DNA of 64,000 nt from RUG695 sp050943135 (GCA_050943135.1 JBMNOP010000001.1:62001-126000); one strand, 5' to 3'. Shown: positions 43,154 to 51,977, counted from the first letter of the stretch. Numbers and translations are program-made. The notes: generated from the letters alone by a model not told the origin.

Positions 43154-44050
43154 ATGGCAATACGCGCCTGTTTTCTGATCAAAGACACCGCCTCAATCAA
43201 TAAGGACGGCGGGAGCGCGACGCGCGAATGGGACGTCTACGACGACGACCTCAAGTGCGGCGGAATCTCGATCTATCAGCGGGGGTGGATGTCGGGCATC
43301 CTGCCGAAGAAATCGGGCTATTATCCCGACTGTGCCGATCTGCGCGTCAAGTCGATCAAGACCGCTCGCGCCCGCGGCAAAGATTCAGACGTGATATTCA
43401 AGGGATACCGCTGCTATGTCTGGAAAGTCACGGTCGATTACGGGCCGACCGAGAAGGAAGATCCGGATCTCCGCGATAAAACCTGCAAGATCTCCGGGTC
43501 GGGCGAAACGGTCGACCTGGACGGGTTCGTCGACTGGAACGGCGCGTGGAACACCAATTCGATCGGCGAGTGGTTCGCCGAACCGCTCCCGAACAAGGCA
43601 AACGTCCGGGTCTGGACCTTTCAGCGGACCGAATACAGCAATCCCGAGATCGCCGCTTACGAATATGAGAACGCCATCAACTCGGATCCGATCTGGGGTT
43701 TCGATCCTTACACGCTCCTGATGAAGTCGGTGACCAGCAACCGAACGCTGATTCTTGAAGAGGGGCGGTTTCAGTGGGATGTGGCCTATCGGGTCGCCTA
43801 CAACCCGAAGACGTGGCTTCTGCAGAAGGCAAACGCCGGCTTCTACGATGCCGACGGAAACCGGCTCTACAACGCTGACGGGTCGCCGACCGAGACCGCC
43901 CAGCTGTTGGACGCCGGGGGATACAAACTCGAAAGCGGCGCGATGCCGACGATGCTCAGTTTCCAGACCTATAAAGCGGCGGTATTCGGCTATCTCGGTC
44001 TCCCGTCGCCGATCCACGATTATCTGCCGGTCCTGACCTGGGATCGGTAA
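43154..44050 (+). CDS. Hypothetical tail protein, 298 aa
   Basis: Unrecognised. Rich in aromatic residues and Asp, few hydrophobic runs. Starts directly after the tape measure stop (no gap), so it is translated with it. The place corresponds to distal tail or tail-tip proteins in siphoviruses. Confidence 0.6.
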   Translation: MAIRACFLIKDTASINKDGGSATREWDVYDDDLKCGGISIYQRGWMSGILPKKSGYYPDCADLRVKSIKTARARGKDSDVIFKGYRCYVWKVTVDYGPTEKEDPDLRDKTCKISGSGETVDLDGFVDWNGAWNTNSIGEWFAEPLPNKANVRVWTFQRTEYSNPEIAAYEYENAINSDPIWGFDPYTLLMKSVTSNRTLILEEGRFQWDVAYRVAYNPKTWLLQKANAGFYDADGNRLYNADGSPTETAQLLDAGGYKLESGAMPTMLSFQTYKAAVFGYLGLPSPIHDYLPVLTWDR

Positions 44051-44057
44051 CAAAGCG

Positions 44058-44513
44058 ATGAACTTCCAAAGATTCTGCCATATTCCGGAAAAAGAGGTCG
44101 TCAACGCGGTTCAGAACCACTTTGACGCCGAGCCGAACGTCAAAGTGTTTCGTCGCAACGTCGGAGCGGTCACGCTCGATGACCGGTTCGTTAAGTTTGC
44201 ACAGGCAGGACAGGCCGATCTCTGGGGGATCATCAAAGAACTGCGGTGCCCACACTGCGGCGACGTGCTGGCGACCGGTGTTCATCTTGAGATTGAATGC
44301 AAAAGCGCCACCGGCCGACTCACCCCGGCACAAAACGAGTTCCTAAAATTTATCCGGAATAGCGGCGGGGTCGCCGTGATAGCCCAACCGGTTCCCACCG
44401 CCGACGATCCGACAGGTTTCCGAACCTTAAAAACGACCCTCGCCTCCGTCGATAAAGAAGTCTGCCAATCCTGCAGCCGCCTTTTTGCCAAAAAGGGTAA
44501 AAAAGACGTGTAA
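44058..44513 (+). CDS. VRR-NUC domain nuclease with zinc-ribbon Cys pairs
   Basis: 151 residues. VRR-NUC features: EKEVVNAVQNHF, FRRNVGAV, AGQADLWGI (catalytic Asp), VHLEIECKSATGRLTPAQNEF (Glu-x-Lys and Gln). Two CxxC pairs, CPHC (~56) and CQSC (~139), may bind zinc. Such nucleases cut branched DNA; an odd neighbour for tail genes. Confidence 0.78.
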   Translation: MNFQRFCHIPEKEVVNAVQNHFDAEPNVKVFRRNVGAVTLDDRFVKFAQAGQADLWGIIKELRCPHCGDVLATGVHLEIECKSATGRLTPAQNEFLKFIRNSGGVAVIAQPVPTADDPTGFRTLKTTLASVDKEVCQSCSRLFAKKGKKDV

Positions 44514-44531
44514 TACACAAAATATTTTGCT

Positions 44532-44551
44532 CTCGGAAGCATGCTTCCGAG
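44532..44551. repeat. 20-bp perfect palindrome
   Basis: CTCGGAAGCATGCTTCCGAG, flanked by AT-rich sequence and not followed by a T run on either strand, in the 86-bp gap before the tail-fibre genes. Confidence 0.8.
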
Positions 44552-44599
44552 CACAAAATTTACCATTAAAAAACCGTAATTTCTGGAAAGATAGGTAAA

Positions 44600-44887
44600 A
44601 TGGCCATTCTAAACGGGAACTTGCGTGTTACAGGCTCGATCACGGCGGACAACTACCCGCCCGCCCCCGCGCACGAGGTGACGACCATCACCGGCGACGG
44701 GGAACGGGTTCTCTTCCCGCTCACCCACACGCTCGGCGTTCTGGAAGTACAGGTTTCGGTCTACGCCCTGGCCGACAACAGTCTTTGCCTGGTCAGGACC
44801 GTTCTCCAATCGATCGGGAATTTCGTGATCTGTTTCGCCGACCCCCCGCAGGTGGGGGAGTCGTTCCGCGTGGTGGCCACCAAATAG
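44600..44887 (+). CDS. Small tail-fibre-associated protein
   Basis: 95 residues. The core (TITGDGERVLFPLTHTLGVLEVQVSVY... FADPPQVGESF) matches the C-terminal domain of the next protein (INGNGTTTEFTCTHELGIANILAQVY), so the two share a virion domain. Unrecognised otherwise. Confidence 0.62.
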   Translation: MAILNGNLRVTGSITADNYPPAPAHEVTTITGDGERVLFPLTHTLGVLEVQVSVYALADNSLCLVRTVLQSIGNFVICFADPPQVGESFRVVATK

Positions 44888-44909
44888 AAAAACCAAAAAG
44901 GAGGGATCG

Positions 44910-46622
44910 ATGGCTGTAGGAAGGGTTTATTATGGCGCACGGGCCGCAAGTCCGGGGGTCGACCCGCACCACCAGGTGCTTTACCTTTACGATTCGGGGA
45001 CCGGTTCGCTCCTCTGGTGCGGGGAGGCGACGTCAATCGTCTCTACGGAGTGGAACGCCGGGGCCTGGGTGGAAACGTTCGAGGCAGGGGTCGCCACGAA
45101 CCCGCAGTTACAGGGCACCGACACCACTACGGCGGAAGTAGAAGCGAGCATCAACGTAAGCGCGGGATACCTCACCTTCGAGTACGATAGCCGGACCTAT
45201 CGGATGCCGTTAATCGACTACCAGTACGACGGCTCCAAGATGTTCGCGGGGGCTCCGGGAGGGATCGTCTACGAATACCAACCCGCTTCCCTGTTCGGAC
45301 AAACAGGTCCACTCTCAACGCCCGGCACCGCTAGCATAGTAGGAACAATTCAAGCAACGGATATCACCAACGAAGAACCTGAAGGAGACGAACCTATGTC
45401 CGTGAACGAAATCCCCGTAAAATCTTACCTCAATCTCGAACGCGACCCGGTGAACGATTACCACGCGGCGACGAAGAACTACGTGAACGTTACGGTCGAC
45501 GCCGCCAAGACGTGGGTCACCAACCAACTGGCAGGATACAGCGCCTCGACCCACACCCACGCGGCGAGCGCGATTACGACTGGGATTTTCGACTCGGATC
45601 GATTGCCGAGGGCGGTCGGGACCAGCACTTACGGCGCGGTGCGCCTCGACTCCGGTTCCGGCCTCACCCTCATCGCCGGAGAGCTCTCGCTCGACGACGA
45701 AGCGGTCCGGGGGATTGTGATCGGGACTGCCGCCGGATTCGCTCCGGCGCTCGGTTCGGACGGGAAACTGTCCACCAGCGTGATTCCTTCCCTGGCGATC
45801 ACCGATACGTTCACCGCCGATTCGGAAACGGCAATGACCGCGCTCTCCGCCGCCGAGAAGGGAGACGTCTGTATCCGGACCGACCTCAATAAAACCTTCA
45901 TCTTGACCAGCGACGCGGCCAACGCCTACGCGACCGCGTCGAACTGGGTCGCGCTGGCGACCCCGACCGACCTCGTGACGAGCGTCAACAGCCAGACCGG
46001 CAACGTCGCGATCACCGCGGCGAGCCTCGGACTGGTCACCTCCGCAAATCTTGCCGTCGGCGTCGCAACGGCGAGCGAAGCGAAGTTCCCGTCGGAGAAG
46101 GCGCTGTGCGTTCACGTGCAGGCCAAGATCGACGCCCTCGCCGACTCCCTCGGCCAAGCCGCGGCCAAAGACACGGTAACTTCTTACACCCTGGAAGGGC
46201 TGGAAGCAGAAGAGGGGCTGGTCGAAGGCGCCGGGCTTCTTATGGTGCTCGGTGATTTCCTCGATACCTACCTAATGGCCTACGGCACCGACGGAAGCGG
46301 TATCTCCGTCACGAACGACACGAAGTTCGTCACCGCGAAAGCGGCGAAGAAGATCGCCGACGACGCGGCGGCCAGCGCGACGGCCGCGGCCGCGAAAGGT
46401 CGGATCTTCGCGATCAACGGAAACGGAACGACAACGGAGTTCACTTGCACGCACGAGCTCGGGATCGCCAACATTCTCGCGCAAGTTTACGACGGGGCCG
46501 GAGCGCAAGTTTGGGTCGCGACCGAAAAAACCGCGACGACCGTTACGTTCAAATTCGCTACCGCTCCGGCGGCCGGGACCACGCTGACCGCTGTCATTAT
46601 CGGCGTCGCCGATTCAGCCTAA
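44910..46622 (+). CDS. Tail fibre / receptor-binding protein
   Basis: 570 residues, SD AAGGAGGG. N-terminal domain to ~155, then collagen-free fibre repeats (YHAATKNYVN, HTHAASAITTGIFDSDRLP - a common tail-fibre motif) and an Ala-rich C-terminal domain related to the preceding small protein. An inner ATG at 45396 with GGAG upstream (MSVNEIPVKSY) could start a shorter fibre-only product. Confidence 0.75.
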   Translation: MAVGRVYYGARAASPGVDPHHQVLYLYDSGTGSLLWCGEATSIVSTEWNAGAWVETFEAGVATNPQLQGTDTTTAEVEASINVSAGYLTFEYDSRTYRMPLIDYQYDGSKMFAGAPGGIVYEYQPASLFGQTGPLSTPGTASIVGTIQATDITNEEPEGDEPMSVNEIPVKSYLNLERDPVNDYHAATKNYVNVTVDAAKTWVTNQLAGYSASTHTHAASAITTGIFDSDRLPRAVGTSTYGAVRLDSGSGLTLIAGELSLDDEAVRGIVIGTAAGFAPALGSDGKLSTSVIPSLAITDTFTADSETAMTALSAAEKGDVCIRTDLNKTFILTSDAANAYATASNWVALATPTDLVTSVNSQTGNVAITAASLGLVTSANLAVGVATASEAKFPSEKALCVHVQAKIDALADSLGQAAAKDTVTSYTLEGLEAEEGLVEGAGLLMVLGDFLDTYLMAYGTDGSGISVTNDTKFVTAKAAKKIADDAAASATAAAAKGRIFAINGNGTTTEFTCTHELGIANILAQVYDGAGAQVWVATEKTATTVTFKFATAPAAGTTLTAVIIGVADSA

Positions 46623-46634
46623 GGAGGAATGTCC

Positions 46635-48257
46635 ATGATCAGACCAATACAGTTCCTTTCCGCTCAGGCGCTGCCAAAGTACCTGACACTCGTTTCCGGG
46701 AAGACCATCACCCTCGAACATACCGGCCAGACGTTTTACAAAGAGGTCTCGGGGAACACCGTTCTTTCCTTCTCGACCGCCGGGCTGACTCTCAGCCCCG
46801 CGGAACTGGTGGAATTCCGGATTGTCTTGCGCCTCACCGCTGGCAGCGTCAACTTCCCGGATACCTGGATTTGGGCCGGGGGGGAAGAGCCGACCGTCAA
46901 CGCCGCGGGCTACTACACGATCCACGTCTGCACGCCCGACGGCGGCGAGAATTGGCTTGCCGCGCTCGAACGAACCTACGTCACCCCGTCGAACTGGAAG
47001 TTCGTTACCTCGCTCTTGGACAACAACTCTGGAGGGACGCTCCGGGAAGTCATCGCGGCGGCACAGACCGGAGACGTTGTTAAGTTCGGTCGGGGGGTGA
47101 CCGGGACCATCGTTCTTACGCAGGGAGCGCTGCTGCTCAACAAGAGAATCACGCTCGACGGCGGGAACAAGATCACGATCAGCGGAAACTCGGCGACGCG
47201 CATTATCCGGGCAACGGTCGGCGGGTGCGTCGTTGAAAACATTGTCCTGAACAACGGTTACGTGACCGGGAGTGAACCCGCCGGGTGCGGCGCGGGCGTC
47301 TACGCCGAAGCCGCAATCACCTTGGAATCGGTAACGATTGAGAACTGCTCGGCAACCTCCGGTGCAGCGGTCTACTCCGAGGACACGCTCACGCTCAACA
47401 ACTGCGTGATTCAGACCAACACGGCCACCAACGGCGCAGGGATTATGATTGACAGCAACGCCACGGTGACCCTCTCCGGATGCCTGGTGAAAGGGAACGC
47501 GGCGACAACGAACGGCGGAGGTCTCTACAAGGTCGGAACCGTTACGCACCCGACCGTGGTGATCGAAGATTGCACCTTCCAAACCAACAGCGCGGCGACC
47601 GGTGGCGCGTTGTATCTGCAACAAGCGCTTGATCTCGACGTGTCGGCTACAACCTTTTCAGGGAACAGCGCAACGACCCGTGCCCCGGTGGCCTACCTCA
47701 ACGGGTATACAAGCCAGACCGGCTCGAAGTTCCGCCGCTGCTTGATGACCGCCAATCTCTGTGCAGCACACACCGACGGGCTGGTGTATGCCACCACGAT
47801 CCCGAACGGGCTCATCACCGACAGCGTCTTTACCGGTAACACGTTCACCGCGAACACCGGCTACCACCGCTGCGTCTACTGCACGACTTCCGCCACCGCT
47901 CTCACGCTGAGAAACTGCACGTTCACAAACAACGATAAGGGAGGCGGCTTCTACGCGGCCGCAGGAACCCTGAACGTGCAGAACTGCGTCGACGCCCTGA
48001 ACACTCACGTCTCCGCTTCCGGTTCGAGCGCAACGCTCAACGTGAGCACGTGTCTCAGCGACCAGGGGACCTGGGCCGACATCACCTACAGCTCCGGACA
48101 GCCGCTGTTCGACGTCGATCACTACACCCCGGTGGCAGGGTCGCAGGTCATCAATCAAGGGAACAACGCCGTGGTCGACTCGACCGTCGACTTCAACGGC
48201 AACGCCAGGGTAATCGGCACCGCGGTTGACCTCGGAGCCGTCGAGTACCAGGGATAA
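46635..48257 (+). CDS. Right-handed beta-helix protein (tailspike candidate)
   Basis: 540 residues from MIRPIQFLSAQ. AAGGAGG is correctly spaced for this ATG rather than the one 6 bp before. Residues ~140-460 form parallel beta-helix repeats with short Gly/Asn turns (GGALYLQQ, NGGGLYKV, GAGIMIDSNATVTL), like pectate-lyase-type tailspikes or Pmp repeats. It probably binds or degrades a surface polysaccharide; no catalytic residues are assigned. Confidence 0.75.
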   Translation: MIRPIQFLSAQALPKYLTLVSGKTITLEHTGQTFYKEVSGNTVLSFSTAGLTLSPAELVEFRIVLRLTAGSVNFPDTWIWAGGEEPTVNAAGYYTIHVCTPDGGENWLAALERTYVTPSNWKFVTSLLDNNSGGTLREVIAAAQTGDVVKFGRGVTGTIVLTQGALLLNKRITLDGGNKITISGNSATRIIRATVGGCVVENIVLNNGYVTGSEPAGCGAGVYAEAAITLESVTIENCSATSGAAVYSEDTLTLNNCVIQTNTATNGAGIMIDSNATVTLSGCLVKGNAATTNGGGLYKVGTVTHPTVVIEDCTFQTNSAATGGALYLQQALDLDVSATTFSGNSATTRAPVAYLNGYTSQTGSKFRRCLMTANLCAAHTDGLVYATTIPNGLITDSVFTGNTFTANTGYHRCVYCTTSATALTLRNCTFTNNDKGGGFYAAAGTLNVQNCVDALNTHVSASGSSATLNVSTCLSDQGTWADITYSSGQPLFDVDHYTPVAGSQVINQGNNAVVDSTVDFNGNARVIGTAVDLGAVEYQG

Positions 48258-48271
48258 AAGATTGGAGCATA

Positions 48272-48290
48272 AATTTCCACTTAAGTAGAT
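48272..48290 (+). other. Cas12a-handle-like element, copy 1
   Basis: AATTTCCACTTAAGTAGAT. Same as copy 2 except one C in the stem. Ends exactly at the ATG of the 55-residue ORF. Confidence 0.6.
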
Positions 48291-48458
48291 ATGGAAAGCA
48301 AAATGATAATTCTGACAATTCTCAATACCGTTATGACGTTCGGCATTCTGATCGGCGTGTGGTGGATGGTCGTCGCTTCCCAAGGTGGACCCTTGAAAGA
48401 AGTGATCAAGACGTTCAAAGAATTGATGGACAAGCACTTCCGAAGGACGGGAGAATAA
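48291..48458 (+). CDS. Small membrane protein (holin-like), 55 aa
   Basis: MESKMIILTILNTVMTFGIL then IGVWWMVVA, one membrane span with a charged C-terminus. ATG 48291 follows the hairpin element directly; the inner ATG at 48303 is an alternative. No SD lies between hairpin and start. Size and topology suit a holin or small membrane factor. Confidence 0.55.
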   Translation: MESKMIILTILNTVMTFGILIGVWWMVVASQGGPLKEVIKTFKELMDKHFRRTGE

Positions 48459-48509
48459 CTCAATCTATCCGATCCTTCATTGTTCCCTGCCAGGGATTCG
48501 CGGATCATA

Positions 48510-48528
48510 AATTTCTACTTAAGTAGAT
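48510..48528 (+). other. Cas12a-handle-like element, copy 2
   Basis: AATTTCTACTTAAGTAGAT. The 9-nt AATTTCTAC, 4-nt loop and GTAGAT equal the conserved parts of known Cas12a mature repeats (19 nt in Francisella and Acidaminococcus). Ends exactly at an ATG. The preceding ~25 bases are also partly shared with copy 1 (CCAGGGA, CATAA). Confidence 0.65.
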
Positions 48529-49470
48529 ATGGAAGCTCTCATGTCGCCCGGCTTTAGTGATTATATGAATTTTCTGTCTCCGGAGACAGCAAAAAAAATC
48601 GAAGCGCAGATCAATGAACGCGAACGGACAGGCAGCAAACCGGAAGTCATCGCTAAAAGGAAGTCGTTGTTTTATGATCTGAGGCCGGTAAGACTGACAA
48701 CCGACCCCGAAGAAACCGCCGATGGTTGGTCGGCCGAGTTCACTTTTATTCCCGAGGGCGGCGAAAACCAAGGCAACAATCCCAGCCGGGACGAAACGGC
48801 ATACAAAGTCTATTTTGCCGGCGACGGTGTGCCCGGCTGCCATAAAGACGATATCATCTATGCGGCAAACCGCGGCCGGTTCTTTGCGGTCTGTTCGTGT
48901 GAACCTGAAATCCGCTTTGTGCGTATTATCAACAGCGATTCCTATGGCCTGAATGCCTGGATGTATCAGGTCCAGGAAGTTCAACCGGTGTATGAAAACA
49001 GCGGTCCGCAGTTTAGATTTTGTGATATTACAGGACAGGGGGTAAATCTTCTGGAGATTGACAACCTTGACACCGGAATGTTGGGGATGGGGGTCGATAT
49101 CACGAATGAACAAAACATTGGCGAAACCGTTGCCGTGAACCATATCAACCCCGCACCCAACGGAGTTGTCGTCGCCGCGCATAGAATCACCCGATTCGAT
49201 ACGGGCGTCCCTTACTATATATTCCAGTTCAACAATCCTCTTTCCACGGGTTGGGGACATGTCGTCAAAACGCTGGAATCTACTTTTTCCGAATCAGCCA
49301 TCTTTACTCTATGCGGGGAAGACGTCGAGGTCACATGCCCGCTGCTAAATCCGGGCGAAACATTGCCTGCGGGGACCAAAGTGATCATCTCGCAAAACTT
49401 TGAAACCACCAACTGGGAAATTATTGAGGCGCAATGTTCCCCTACCGATGATCCGGAGACGCCCGAATGA
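48529..49470 (+). CDS. Hypothetical protein, 313 aa
   Basis: Unrecognised. Starts MEALMSPGFSDYMNF, has a helical N-terminus and a beta-rich remainder with several Cys (CHKDD, VCSCEPE). No signal or TM. Stop overlaps the next start (ATGA). The shared ATGGAA start after the hairpin element links it to the 55-residue ORF. Confidence 0.65.
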   Translation: MEALMSPGFSDYMNFLSPETAKKIEAQINERERTGSKPEVIAKRKSLFYDLRPVRLTTDPEETADGWSAEFTFIPEGGENQGNNPSRDETAYKVYFAGDGVPGCHKDDIIYAANRGRFFAVCSCEPEIRFVRIINSDSYGLNAWMYQVQEVQPVYENSGPQFRFCDITGQGVNLLEIDNLDTGMLGMGVDITNEQNIGETVAVNHINPAPNGVVVAAHRITRFDTGVPYYIFQFNNPLSTGWGHVVKTLESTFSESAIFTLCGEDVEVTCPLLNPGETLPAGTKVIISQNFETTNWEIIEAQCSPTDDPETPE

Positions 49471-50435
49471 GTTTCATGTTCACGCCGGGATGCGGCTGTG
49501 CCAAGCCGTGCCGGACCTGCTCTTCGCTTCTGGCCGACGGTCTGTTGATGCCTTCGGTGGGAAGGGGAAACATCGACACTGTTTTGGCGCAAGTCAAAAC
49601 CCAGCGGGGGGCAAGCTGCCAGTATGGACGGCTCTACGTCTGGTCTATTGACGGAGACGGACTGTTCCACGGCCAATATCCGGAATCATCCCTGTTTGAT
49701 GAATACACGACCTACTTCGATAAAACGACGGGACAAACCCGGTGCGATGAAAATGGCGACGTAGACACCGGCGCGCGGAATTTGCGCTCATTTATTACTT
49801 CGCGTCAAGACCTTGGTCACGTTGTTTATGGGGCATGGCGTAAGTGTGAATATCCTCATTGTAGTTCTTCTTCATCTTATGCACAAAGTTTATCTGTTAA
49901 TGCCAGCTTGGTGTCAGGTGGGGCGTTTAACCCTCGTTCTGTTTCATGGCGAGGCCACCTAATTGATAGACTAGAGGGAGAATCCGACGAAGAGTGGATT
50001 ACACGCGCTGTTGATAGTTATGGTACAGGCGTTTATGTTACATTGCCTATGGGGCCGCTTGTTGTTCAATATAATGTAACAGCGCAGTTGGCAGACTGGA
50101 CAGAGGAGTCTGCAGTTTGGGATATTTTTTGCAGAGATTTTTTTATGACGTGTTATAATGTTAGAGGTTATTTACAAGGAAAAATAATTGTATGGCAGGT
50201 GGAAGATAACTTTATTAGAAAACGCGCCGTTCCTATCAATGTAAGTGAACGGGAAGAACAGTTTGTGTACACCCATACAAGTAGCGACCACAGCTTTTAT
50301 ATGTGGGAAGTTGGTGGAACTTATAGTGGTGCATTAAATAAATATAATCAGTTGGTTTTACAAAGGTTCTATATCATTAACAATTATATTCCACCTTTAC
50401 ACGATACAAGGGATAGAGTGTTTTATGAGTGGTAA
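49467..50435 (+). CDS. Hypothetical Cys-rich protein with mosaic composition, 322 aa
   Basis: The N-terminal ~125 residues are GC-rich in codons with a Cys cluster (CGCAKPCRTC); from ~49840 the DNA turns markedly AT-rich to the stop. No family recognised. It may be a late virion or adhesin-type protein that exchanged its C-terminal domain. Confidence 0.62.
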   Translation: MSFMFTPGCGCAKPCRTCSSLLADGLLMPSVGRGNIDTVLAQVKTQRGASCQYGRLYVWSIDGDGLFHGQYPESSLFDEYTTYFDKTTGQTRCDENGDVDTGARNLRSFITSRQDLGHVVYGAWRKCEYPHCSSSSSYAQSLSVNASLVSGGAFNPRSVSWRGHLIDRLEGESDEEWITRAVDSYGTGVYVTLPMGPLVVQYNVTAQLADWTEESAVWDIFCRDFFMTCYNVRGYLQGKIIVWQVEDNFIRKRAVPINVSEREEQFVYTHTSSDHSFYMWEVGGTYSGALNKYNQLVLQRFYIINNYIPPLHDTRDRVFYEW

Positions 50436-50658
50436 GTGCGAGTACTGCCGCCCTACTGCCCACCGCTGGCTCCCGAACATTGCCAACTGTTACGTTTACC
50501 ATTGCTATTACCCAGGGAACTGTCAAGTTGCGCAAGGTCACGCCCGCTACGCGACCGAGAACGATGAGTTTAAGGGGAAACGGATCGAAGCGGATTATCT
50601 CTGCGTCCGGAGCGCTTACTGTAACCCGTCATGTTATTGCTACGAGGAGAAATCTTGA
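50425..50658 (+). CDS. Small Cys/Tyr-rich protein
   Basis: 77 residues with Cys in KCEYC, NCYVYHCYYPGNC, LCVRSAYCNPSCYCY. It starts inside the previous gene (11-bp overlap). The Cys spacing suggests metal binding or disulphides. Confidence 0.58.
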   Translation: MSGKCEYCRPTAHRWLPNIANCYVYHCYYPGNCQVAQGHARYATENDEFKGKRIEADYLCVRSAYCNPSCYCYEEKS

Positions 50659-51341
50659 TGAGCAATTTCCCCAATACCAAAAAAGACGGCACGACCGATA
50701 TTCACCTCTGTTGGGCCGCAGTGGCCTCCAACGCACTTGCCGCTTCCGGGTACGCACAAACCGCAGGATTCGTCGACGATGACGAGTCCAAGGCCGAGGA
50801 CAAAGTCTTTGCTTATTTTAAAGAACATTTTCCCGATGAAGGAGGGTCCATTTATCTGGGTGTGAAATGGTTTCTTTCCGGGAAGTTTCAAATACGCGCA
50901 AAAGAGGATCCTTTGTATGCGAGACCAATTCAAAGCGGAGGGGGGTTCTTCAAGGATCTATCACTCCGGAACCGCATCCGGCTTATGCCGCCAACGGCTT
51001 TACGCTTTTGCGAAGAGCATCTTGCTTCCGGCAAGGGGGCATGTGCATTCAATGTCGGCATCTACAATTCCACCCTGACTGACATTGTGGGTACCCACGC
51101 GCTGTCGTTATACCATACCGGCCATGCGACCGACACCTACCGCGCCTATGAATTCAACGATCCGCGGCATTTTAACTACGTTGTCTATTGCGATCCGGAT
51201 ACCCCAAACGAGGCTCCTGAATCCCGAACCGTTTTTTACCACCCGTCAGCCAGGACATATCGATTTCGTGACAGGCCCTGGGAGATCCAAAAAATACTTT
51301 TTTTGGATAAACTTGATTCTCCCGTTCCGGACTCGGATTAG
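50658..51341 (+). CDS. Papain-fold (IdeS/Mac-like) cysteine peptidase candidate
   Basis: 227 residues from MSNFPNTKKDG; SD AGGAG upstream. TDIHLCWAAVASNALAASGY (~15-34) resembles the Cys nucleophile region of IdeS-type peptidases, and GTHALSLYHTG (~144-154) could hold the His. An Asp/Asn partner may be in FNDPRHFNYV. No signal peptide. Family assignment is tentative. Confidence 0.55.
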   Translation: MSNFPNTKKDGTTDIHLCWAAVASNALAASGYAQTAGFVDDDESKAEDKVFAYFKEHFPDEGGSIYLGVKWFLSGKFQIRAKEDPLYARPIQSGGGFFKDLSLRNRIRLMPPTALRFCEEHLASGKGACAFNVGIYNSTLTDIVGTHALSLYHTGHATDTYRAYEFNDPRHFNYVVYCDPDTPNEAPESRTVFYHPSARTYRFRDRPWEIQKILFLDKLDSPVPDSD

Positions 51342-51353
51342 ACGACTGACTCT

Positions 51354-51977
51354 TTATCGATAGCGATATTCACGTTCGGACGACACTTGATGGAGAAGGA
51401 TTTGGCATTGGTAATCTTTCAGACGATAACAAAACTCCCAATCACCGGTCTCTTGGGACTTTTCGATCAAGACGCCAACGTCATGAAAGAGGTCTCGTTT
51501 TAACGTGATAAGCTCCTGTTCGAATTTGAGTCGTTTGTTTGCGTGGGTGATGTCTTTTTGGTAGGGAGGGCCCGGGGCGCGGGAAACCGGTCGGGTGTAA
51601 TCACCGTTCAACAGCGCATGAAGTTCTCGGTCCTGCAAACACCAATCGACAATGTCACAACGGGGCCAACATGTTTGTGACCGATCCATTGACTCTTTAA
51701 GGTTAGCAATTTTGGAGGTCAGGTAGTCGACATAGGAATTTCGTAACTCGTCGGTTCTTGCGGCATAAGAGTTATAAATTTCCATAAAATCGGGCCTTTG
51801 CAGTTCGGTTGGCGGCGTCGACAGCGGTTGCCAAGGAGGCAACCCTTTGACATTCTTCTTGTAAACGTTCACGACACCTTTGTCATCACGTTGGATGTCG
51901 ACGAAACGTTCCTGCCCATAAAGAACACGGGAAAAGAGCAGGACAGACCATAGCGATAAAAAGATGATTTTGTTCAT
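51354..51977 (-). CDS. Secreted protein of unknown function (possible lysogenic-conversion gene)
   Basis: 207 residues. Signal peptide MNKIIFLSLWSVLLFSRVLYGQ with cleavage likely after VLYG. Mature part is helical and charged, with three Cys near the middle (CWPRCDIVDWC). It is on the opposite strand to the late genes and AT-richer, as expected for a moron expressed in the lysogen. Confidence 0.65.
   Translation of the reverse strand: MNKIIFLSLWSVLLFSRVLYGQERFVDIQRDDKGVVNVYKKNVKGLPPWQPLSTPPTELQRPDFMEIYNSYAARTDELRNSYVDYLTSKIANLKESMDRSQTCWPRCDIVDWCLQDRELHALLNGDYTRPVSRAPGPPYQKDITHANKRLKFEQELITLKRDLFHDVGVLIEKSQETGDWEFCYRLKDYQCQILLHQVSSEREYRYR

Noticed and set aside
48272..48528. CRISPR array
   Set aside because: Only two repeat-like elements 238 bp apart, with a coding ORF between them and no regular spacers or cas genes; reported instead as solitary elements.
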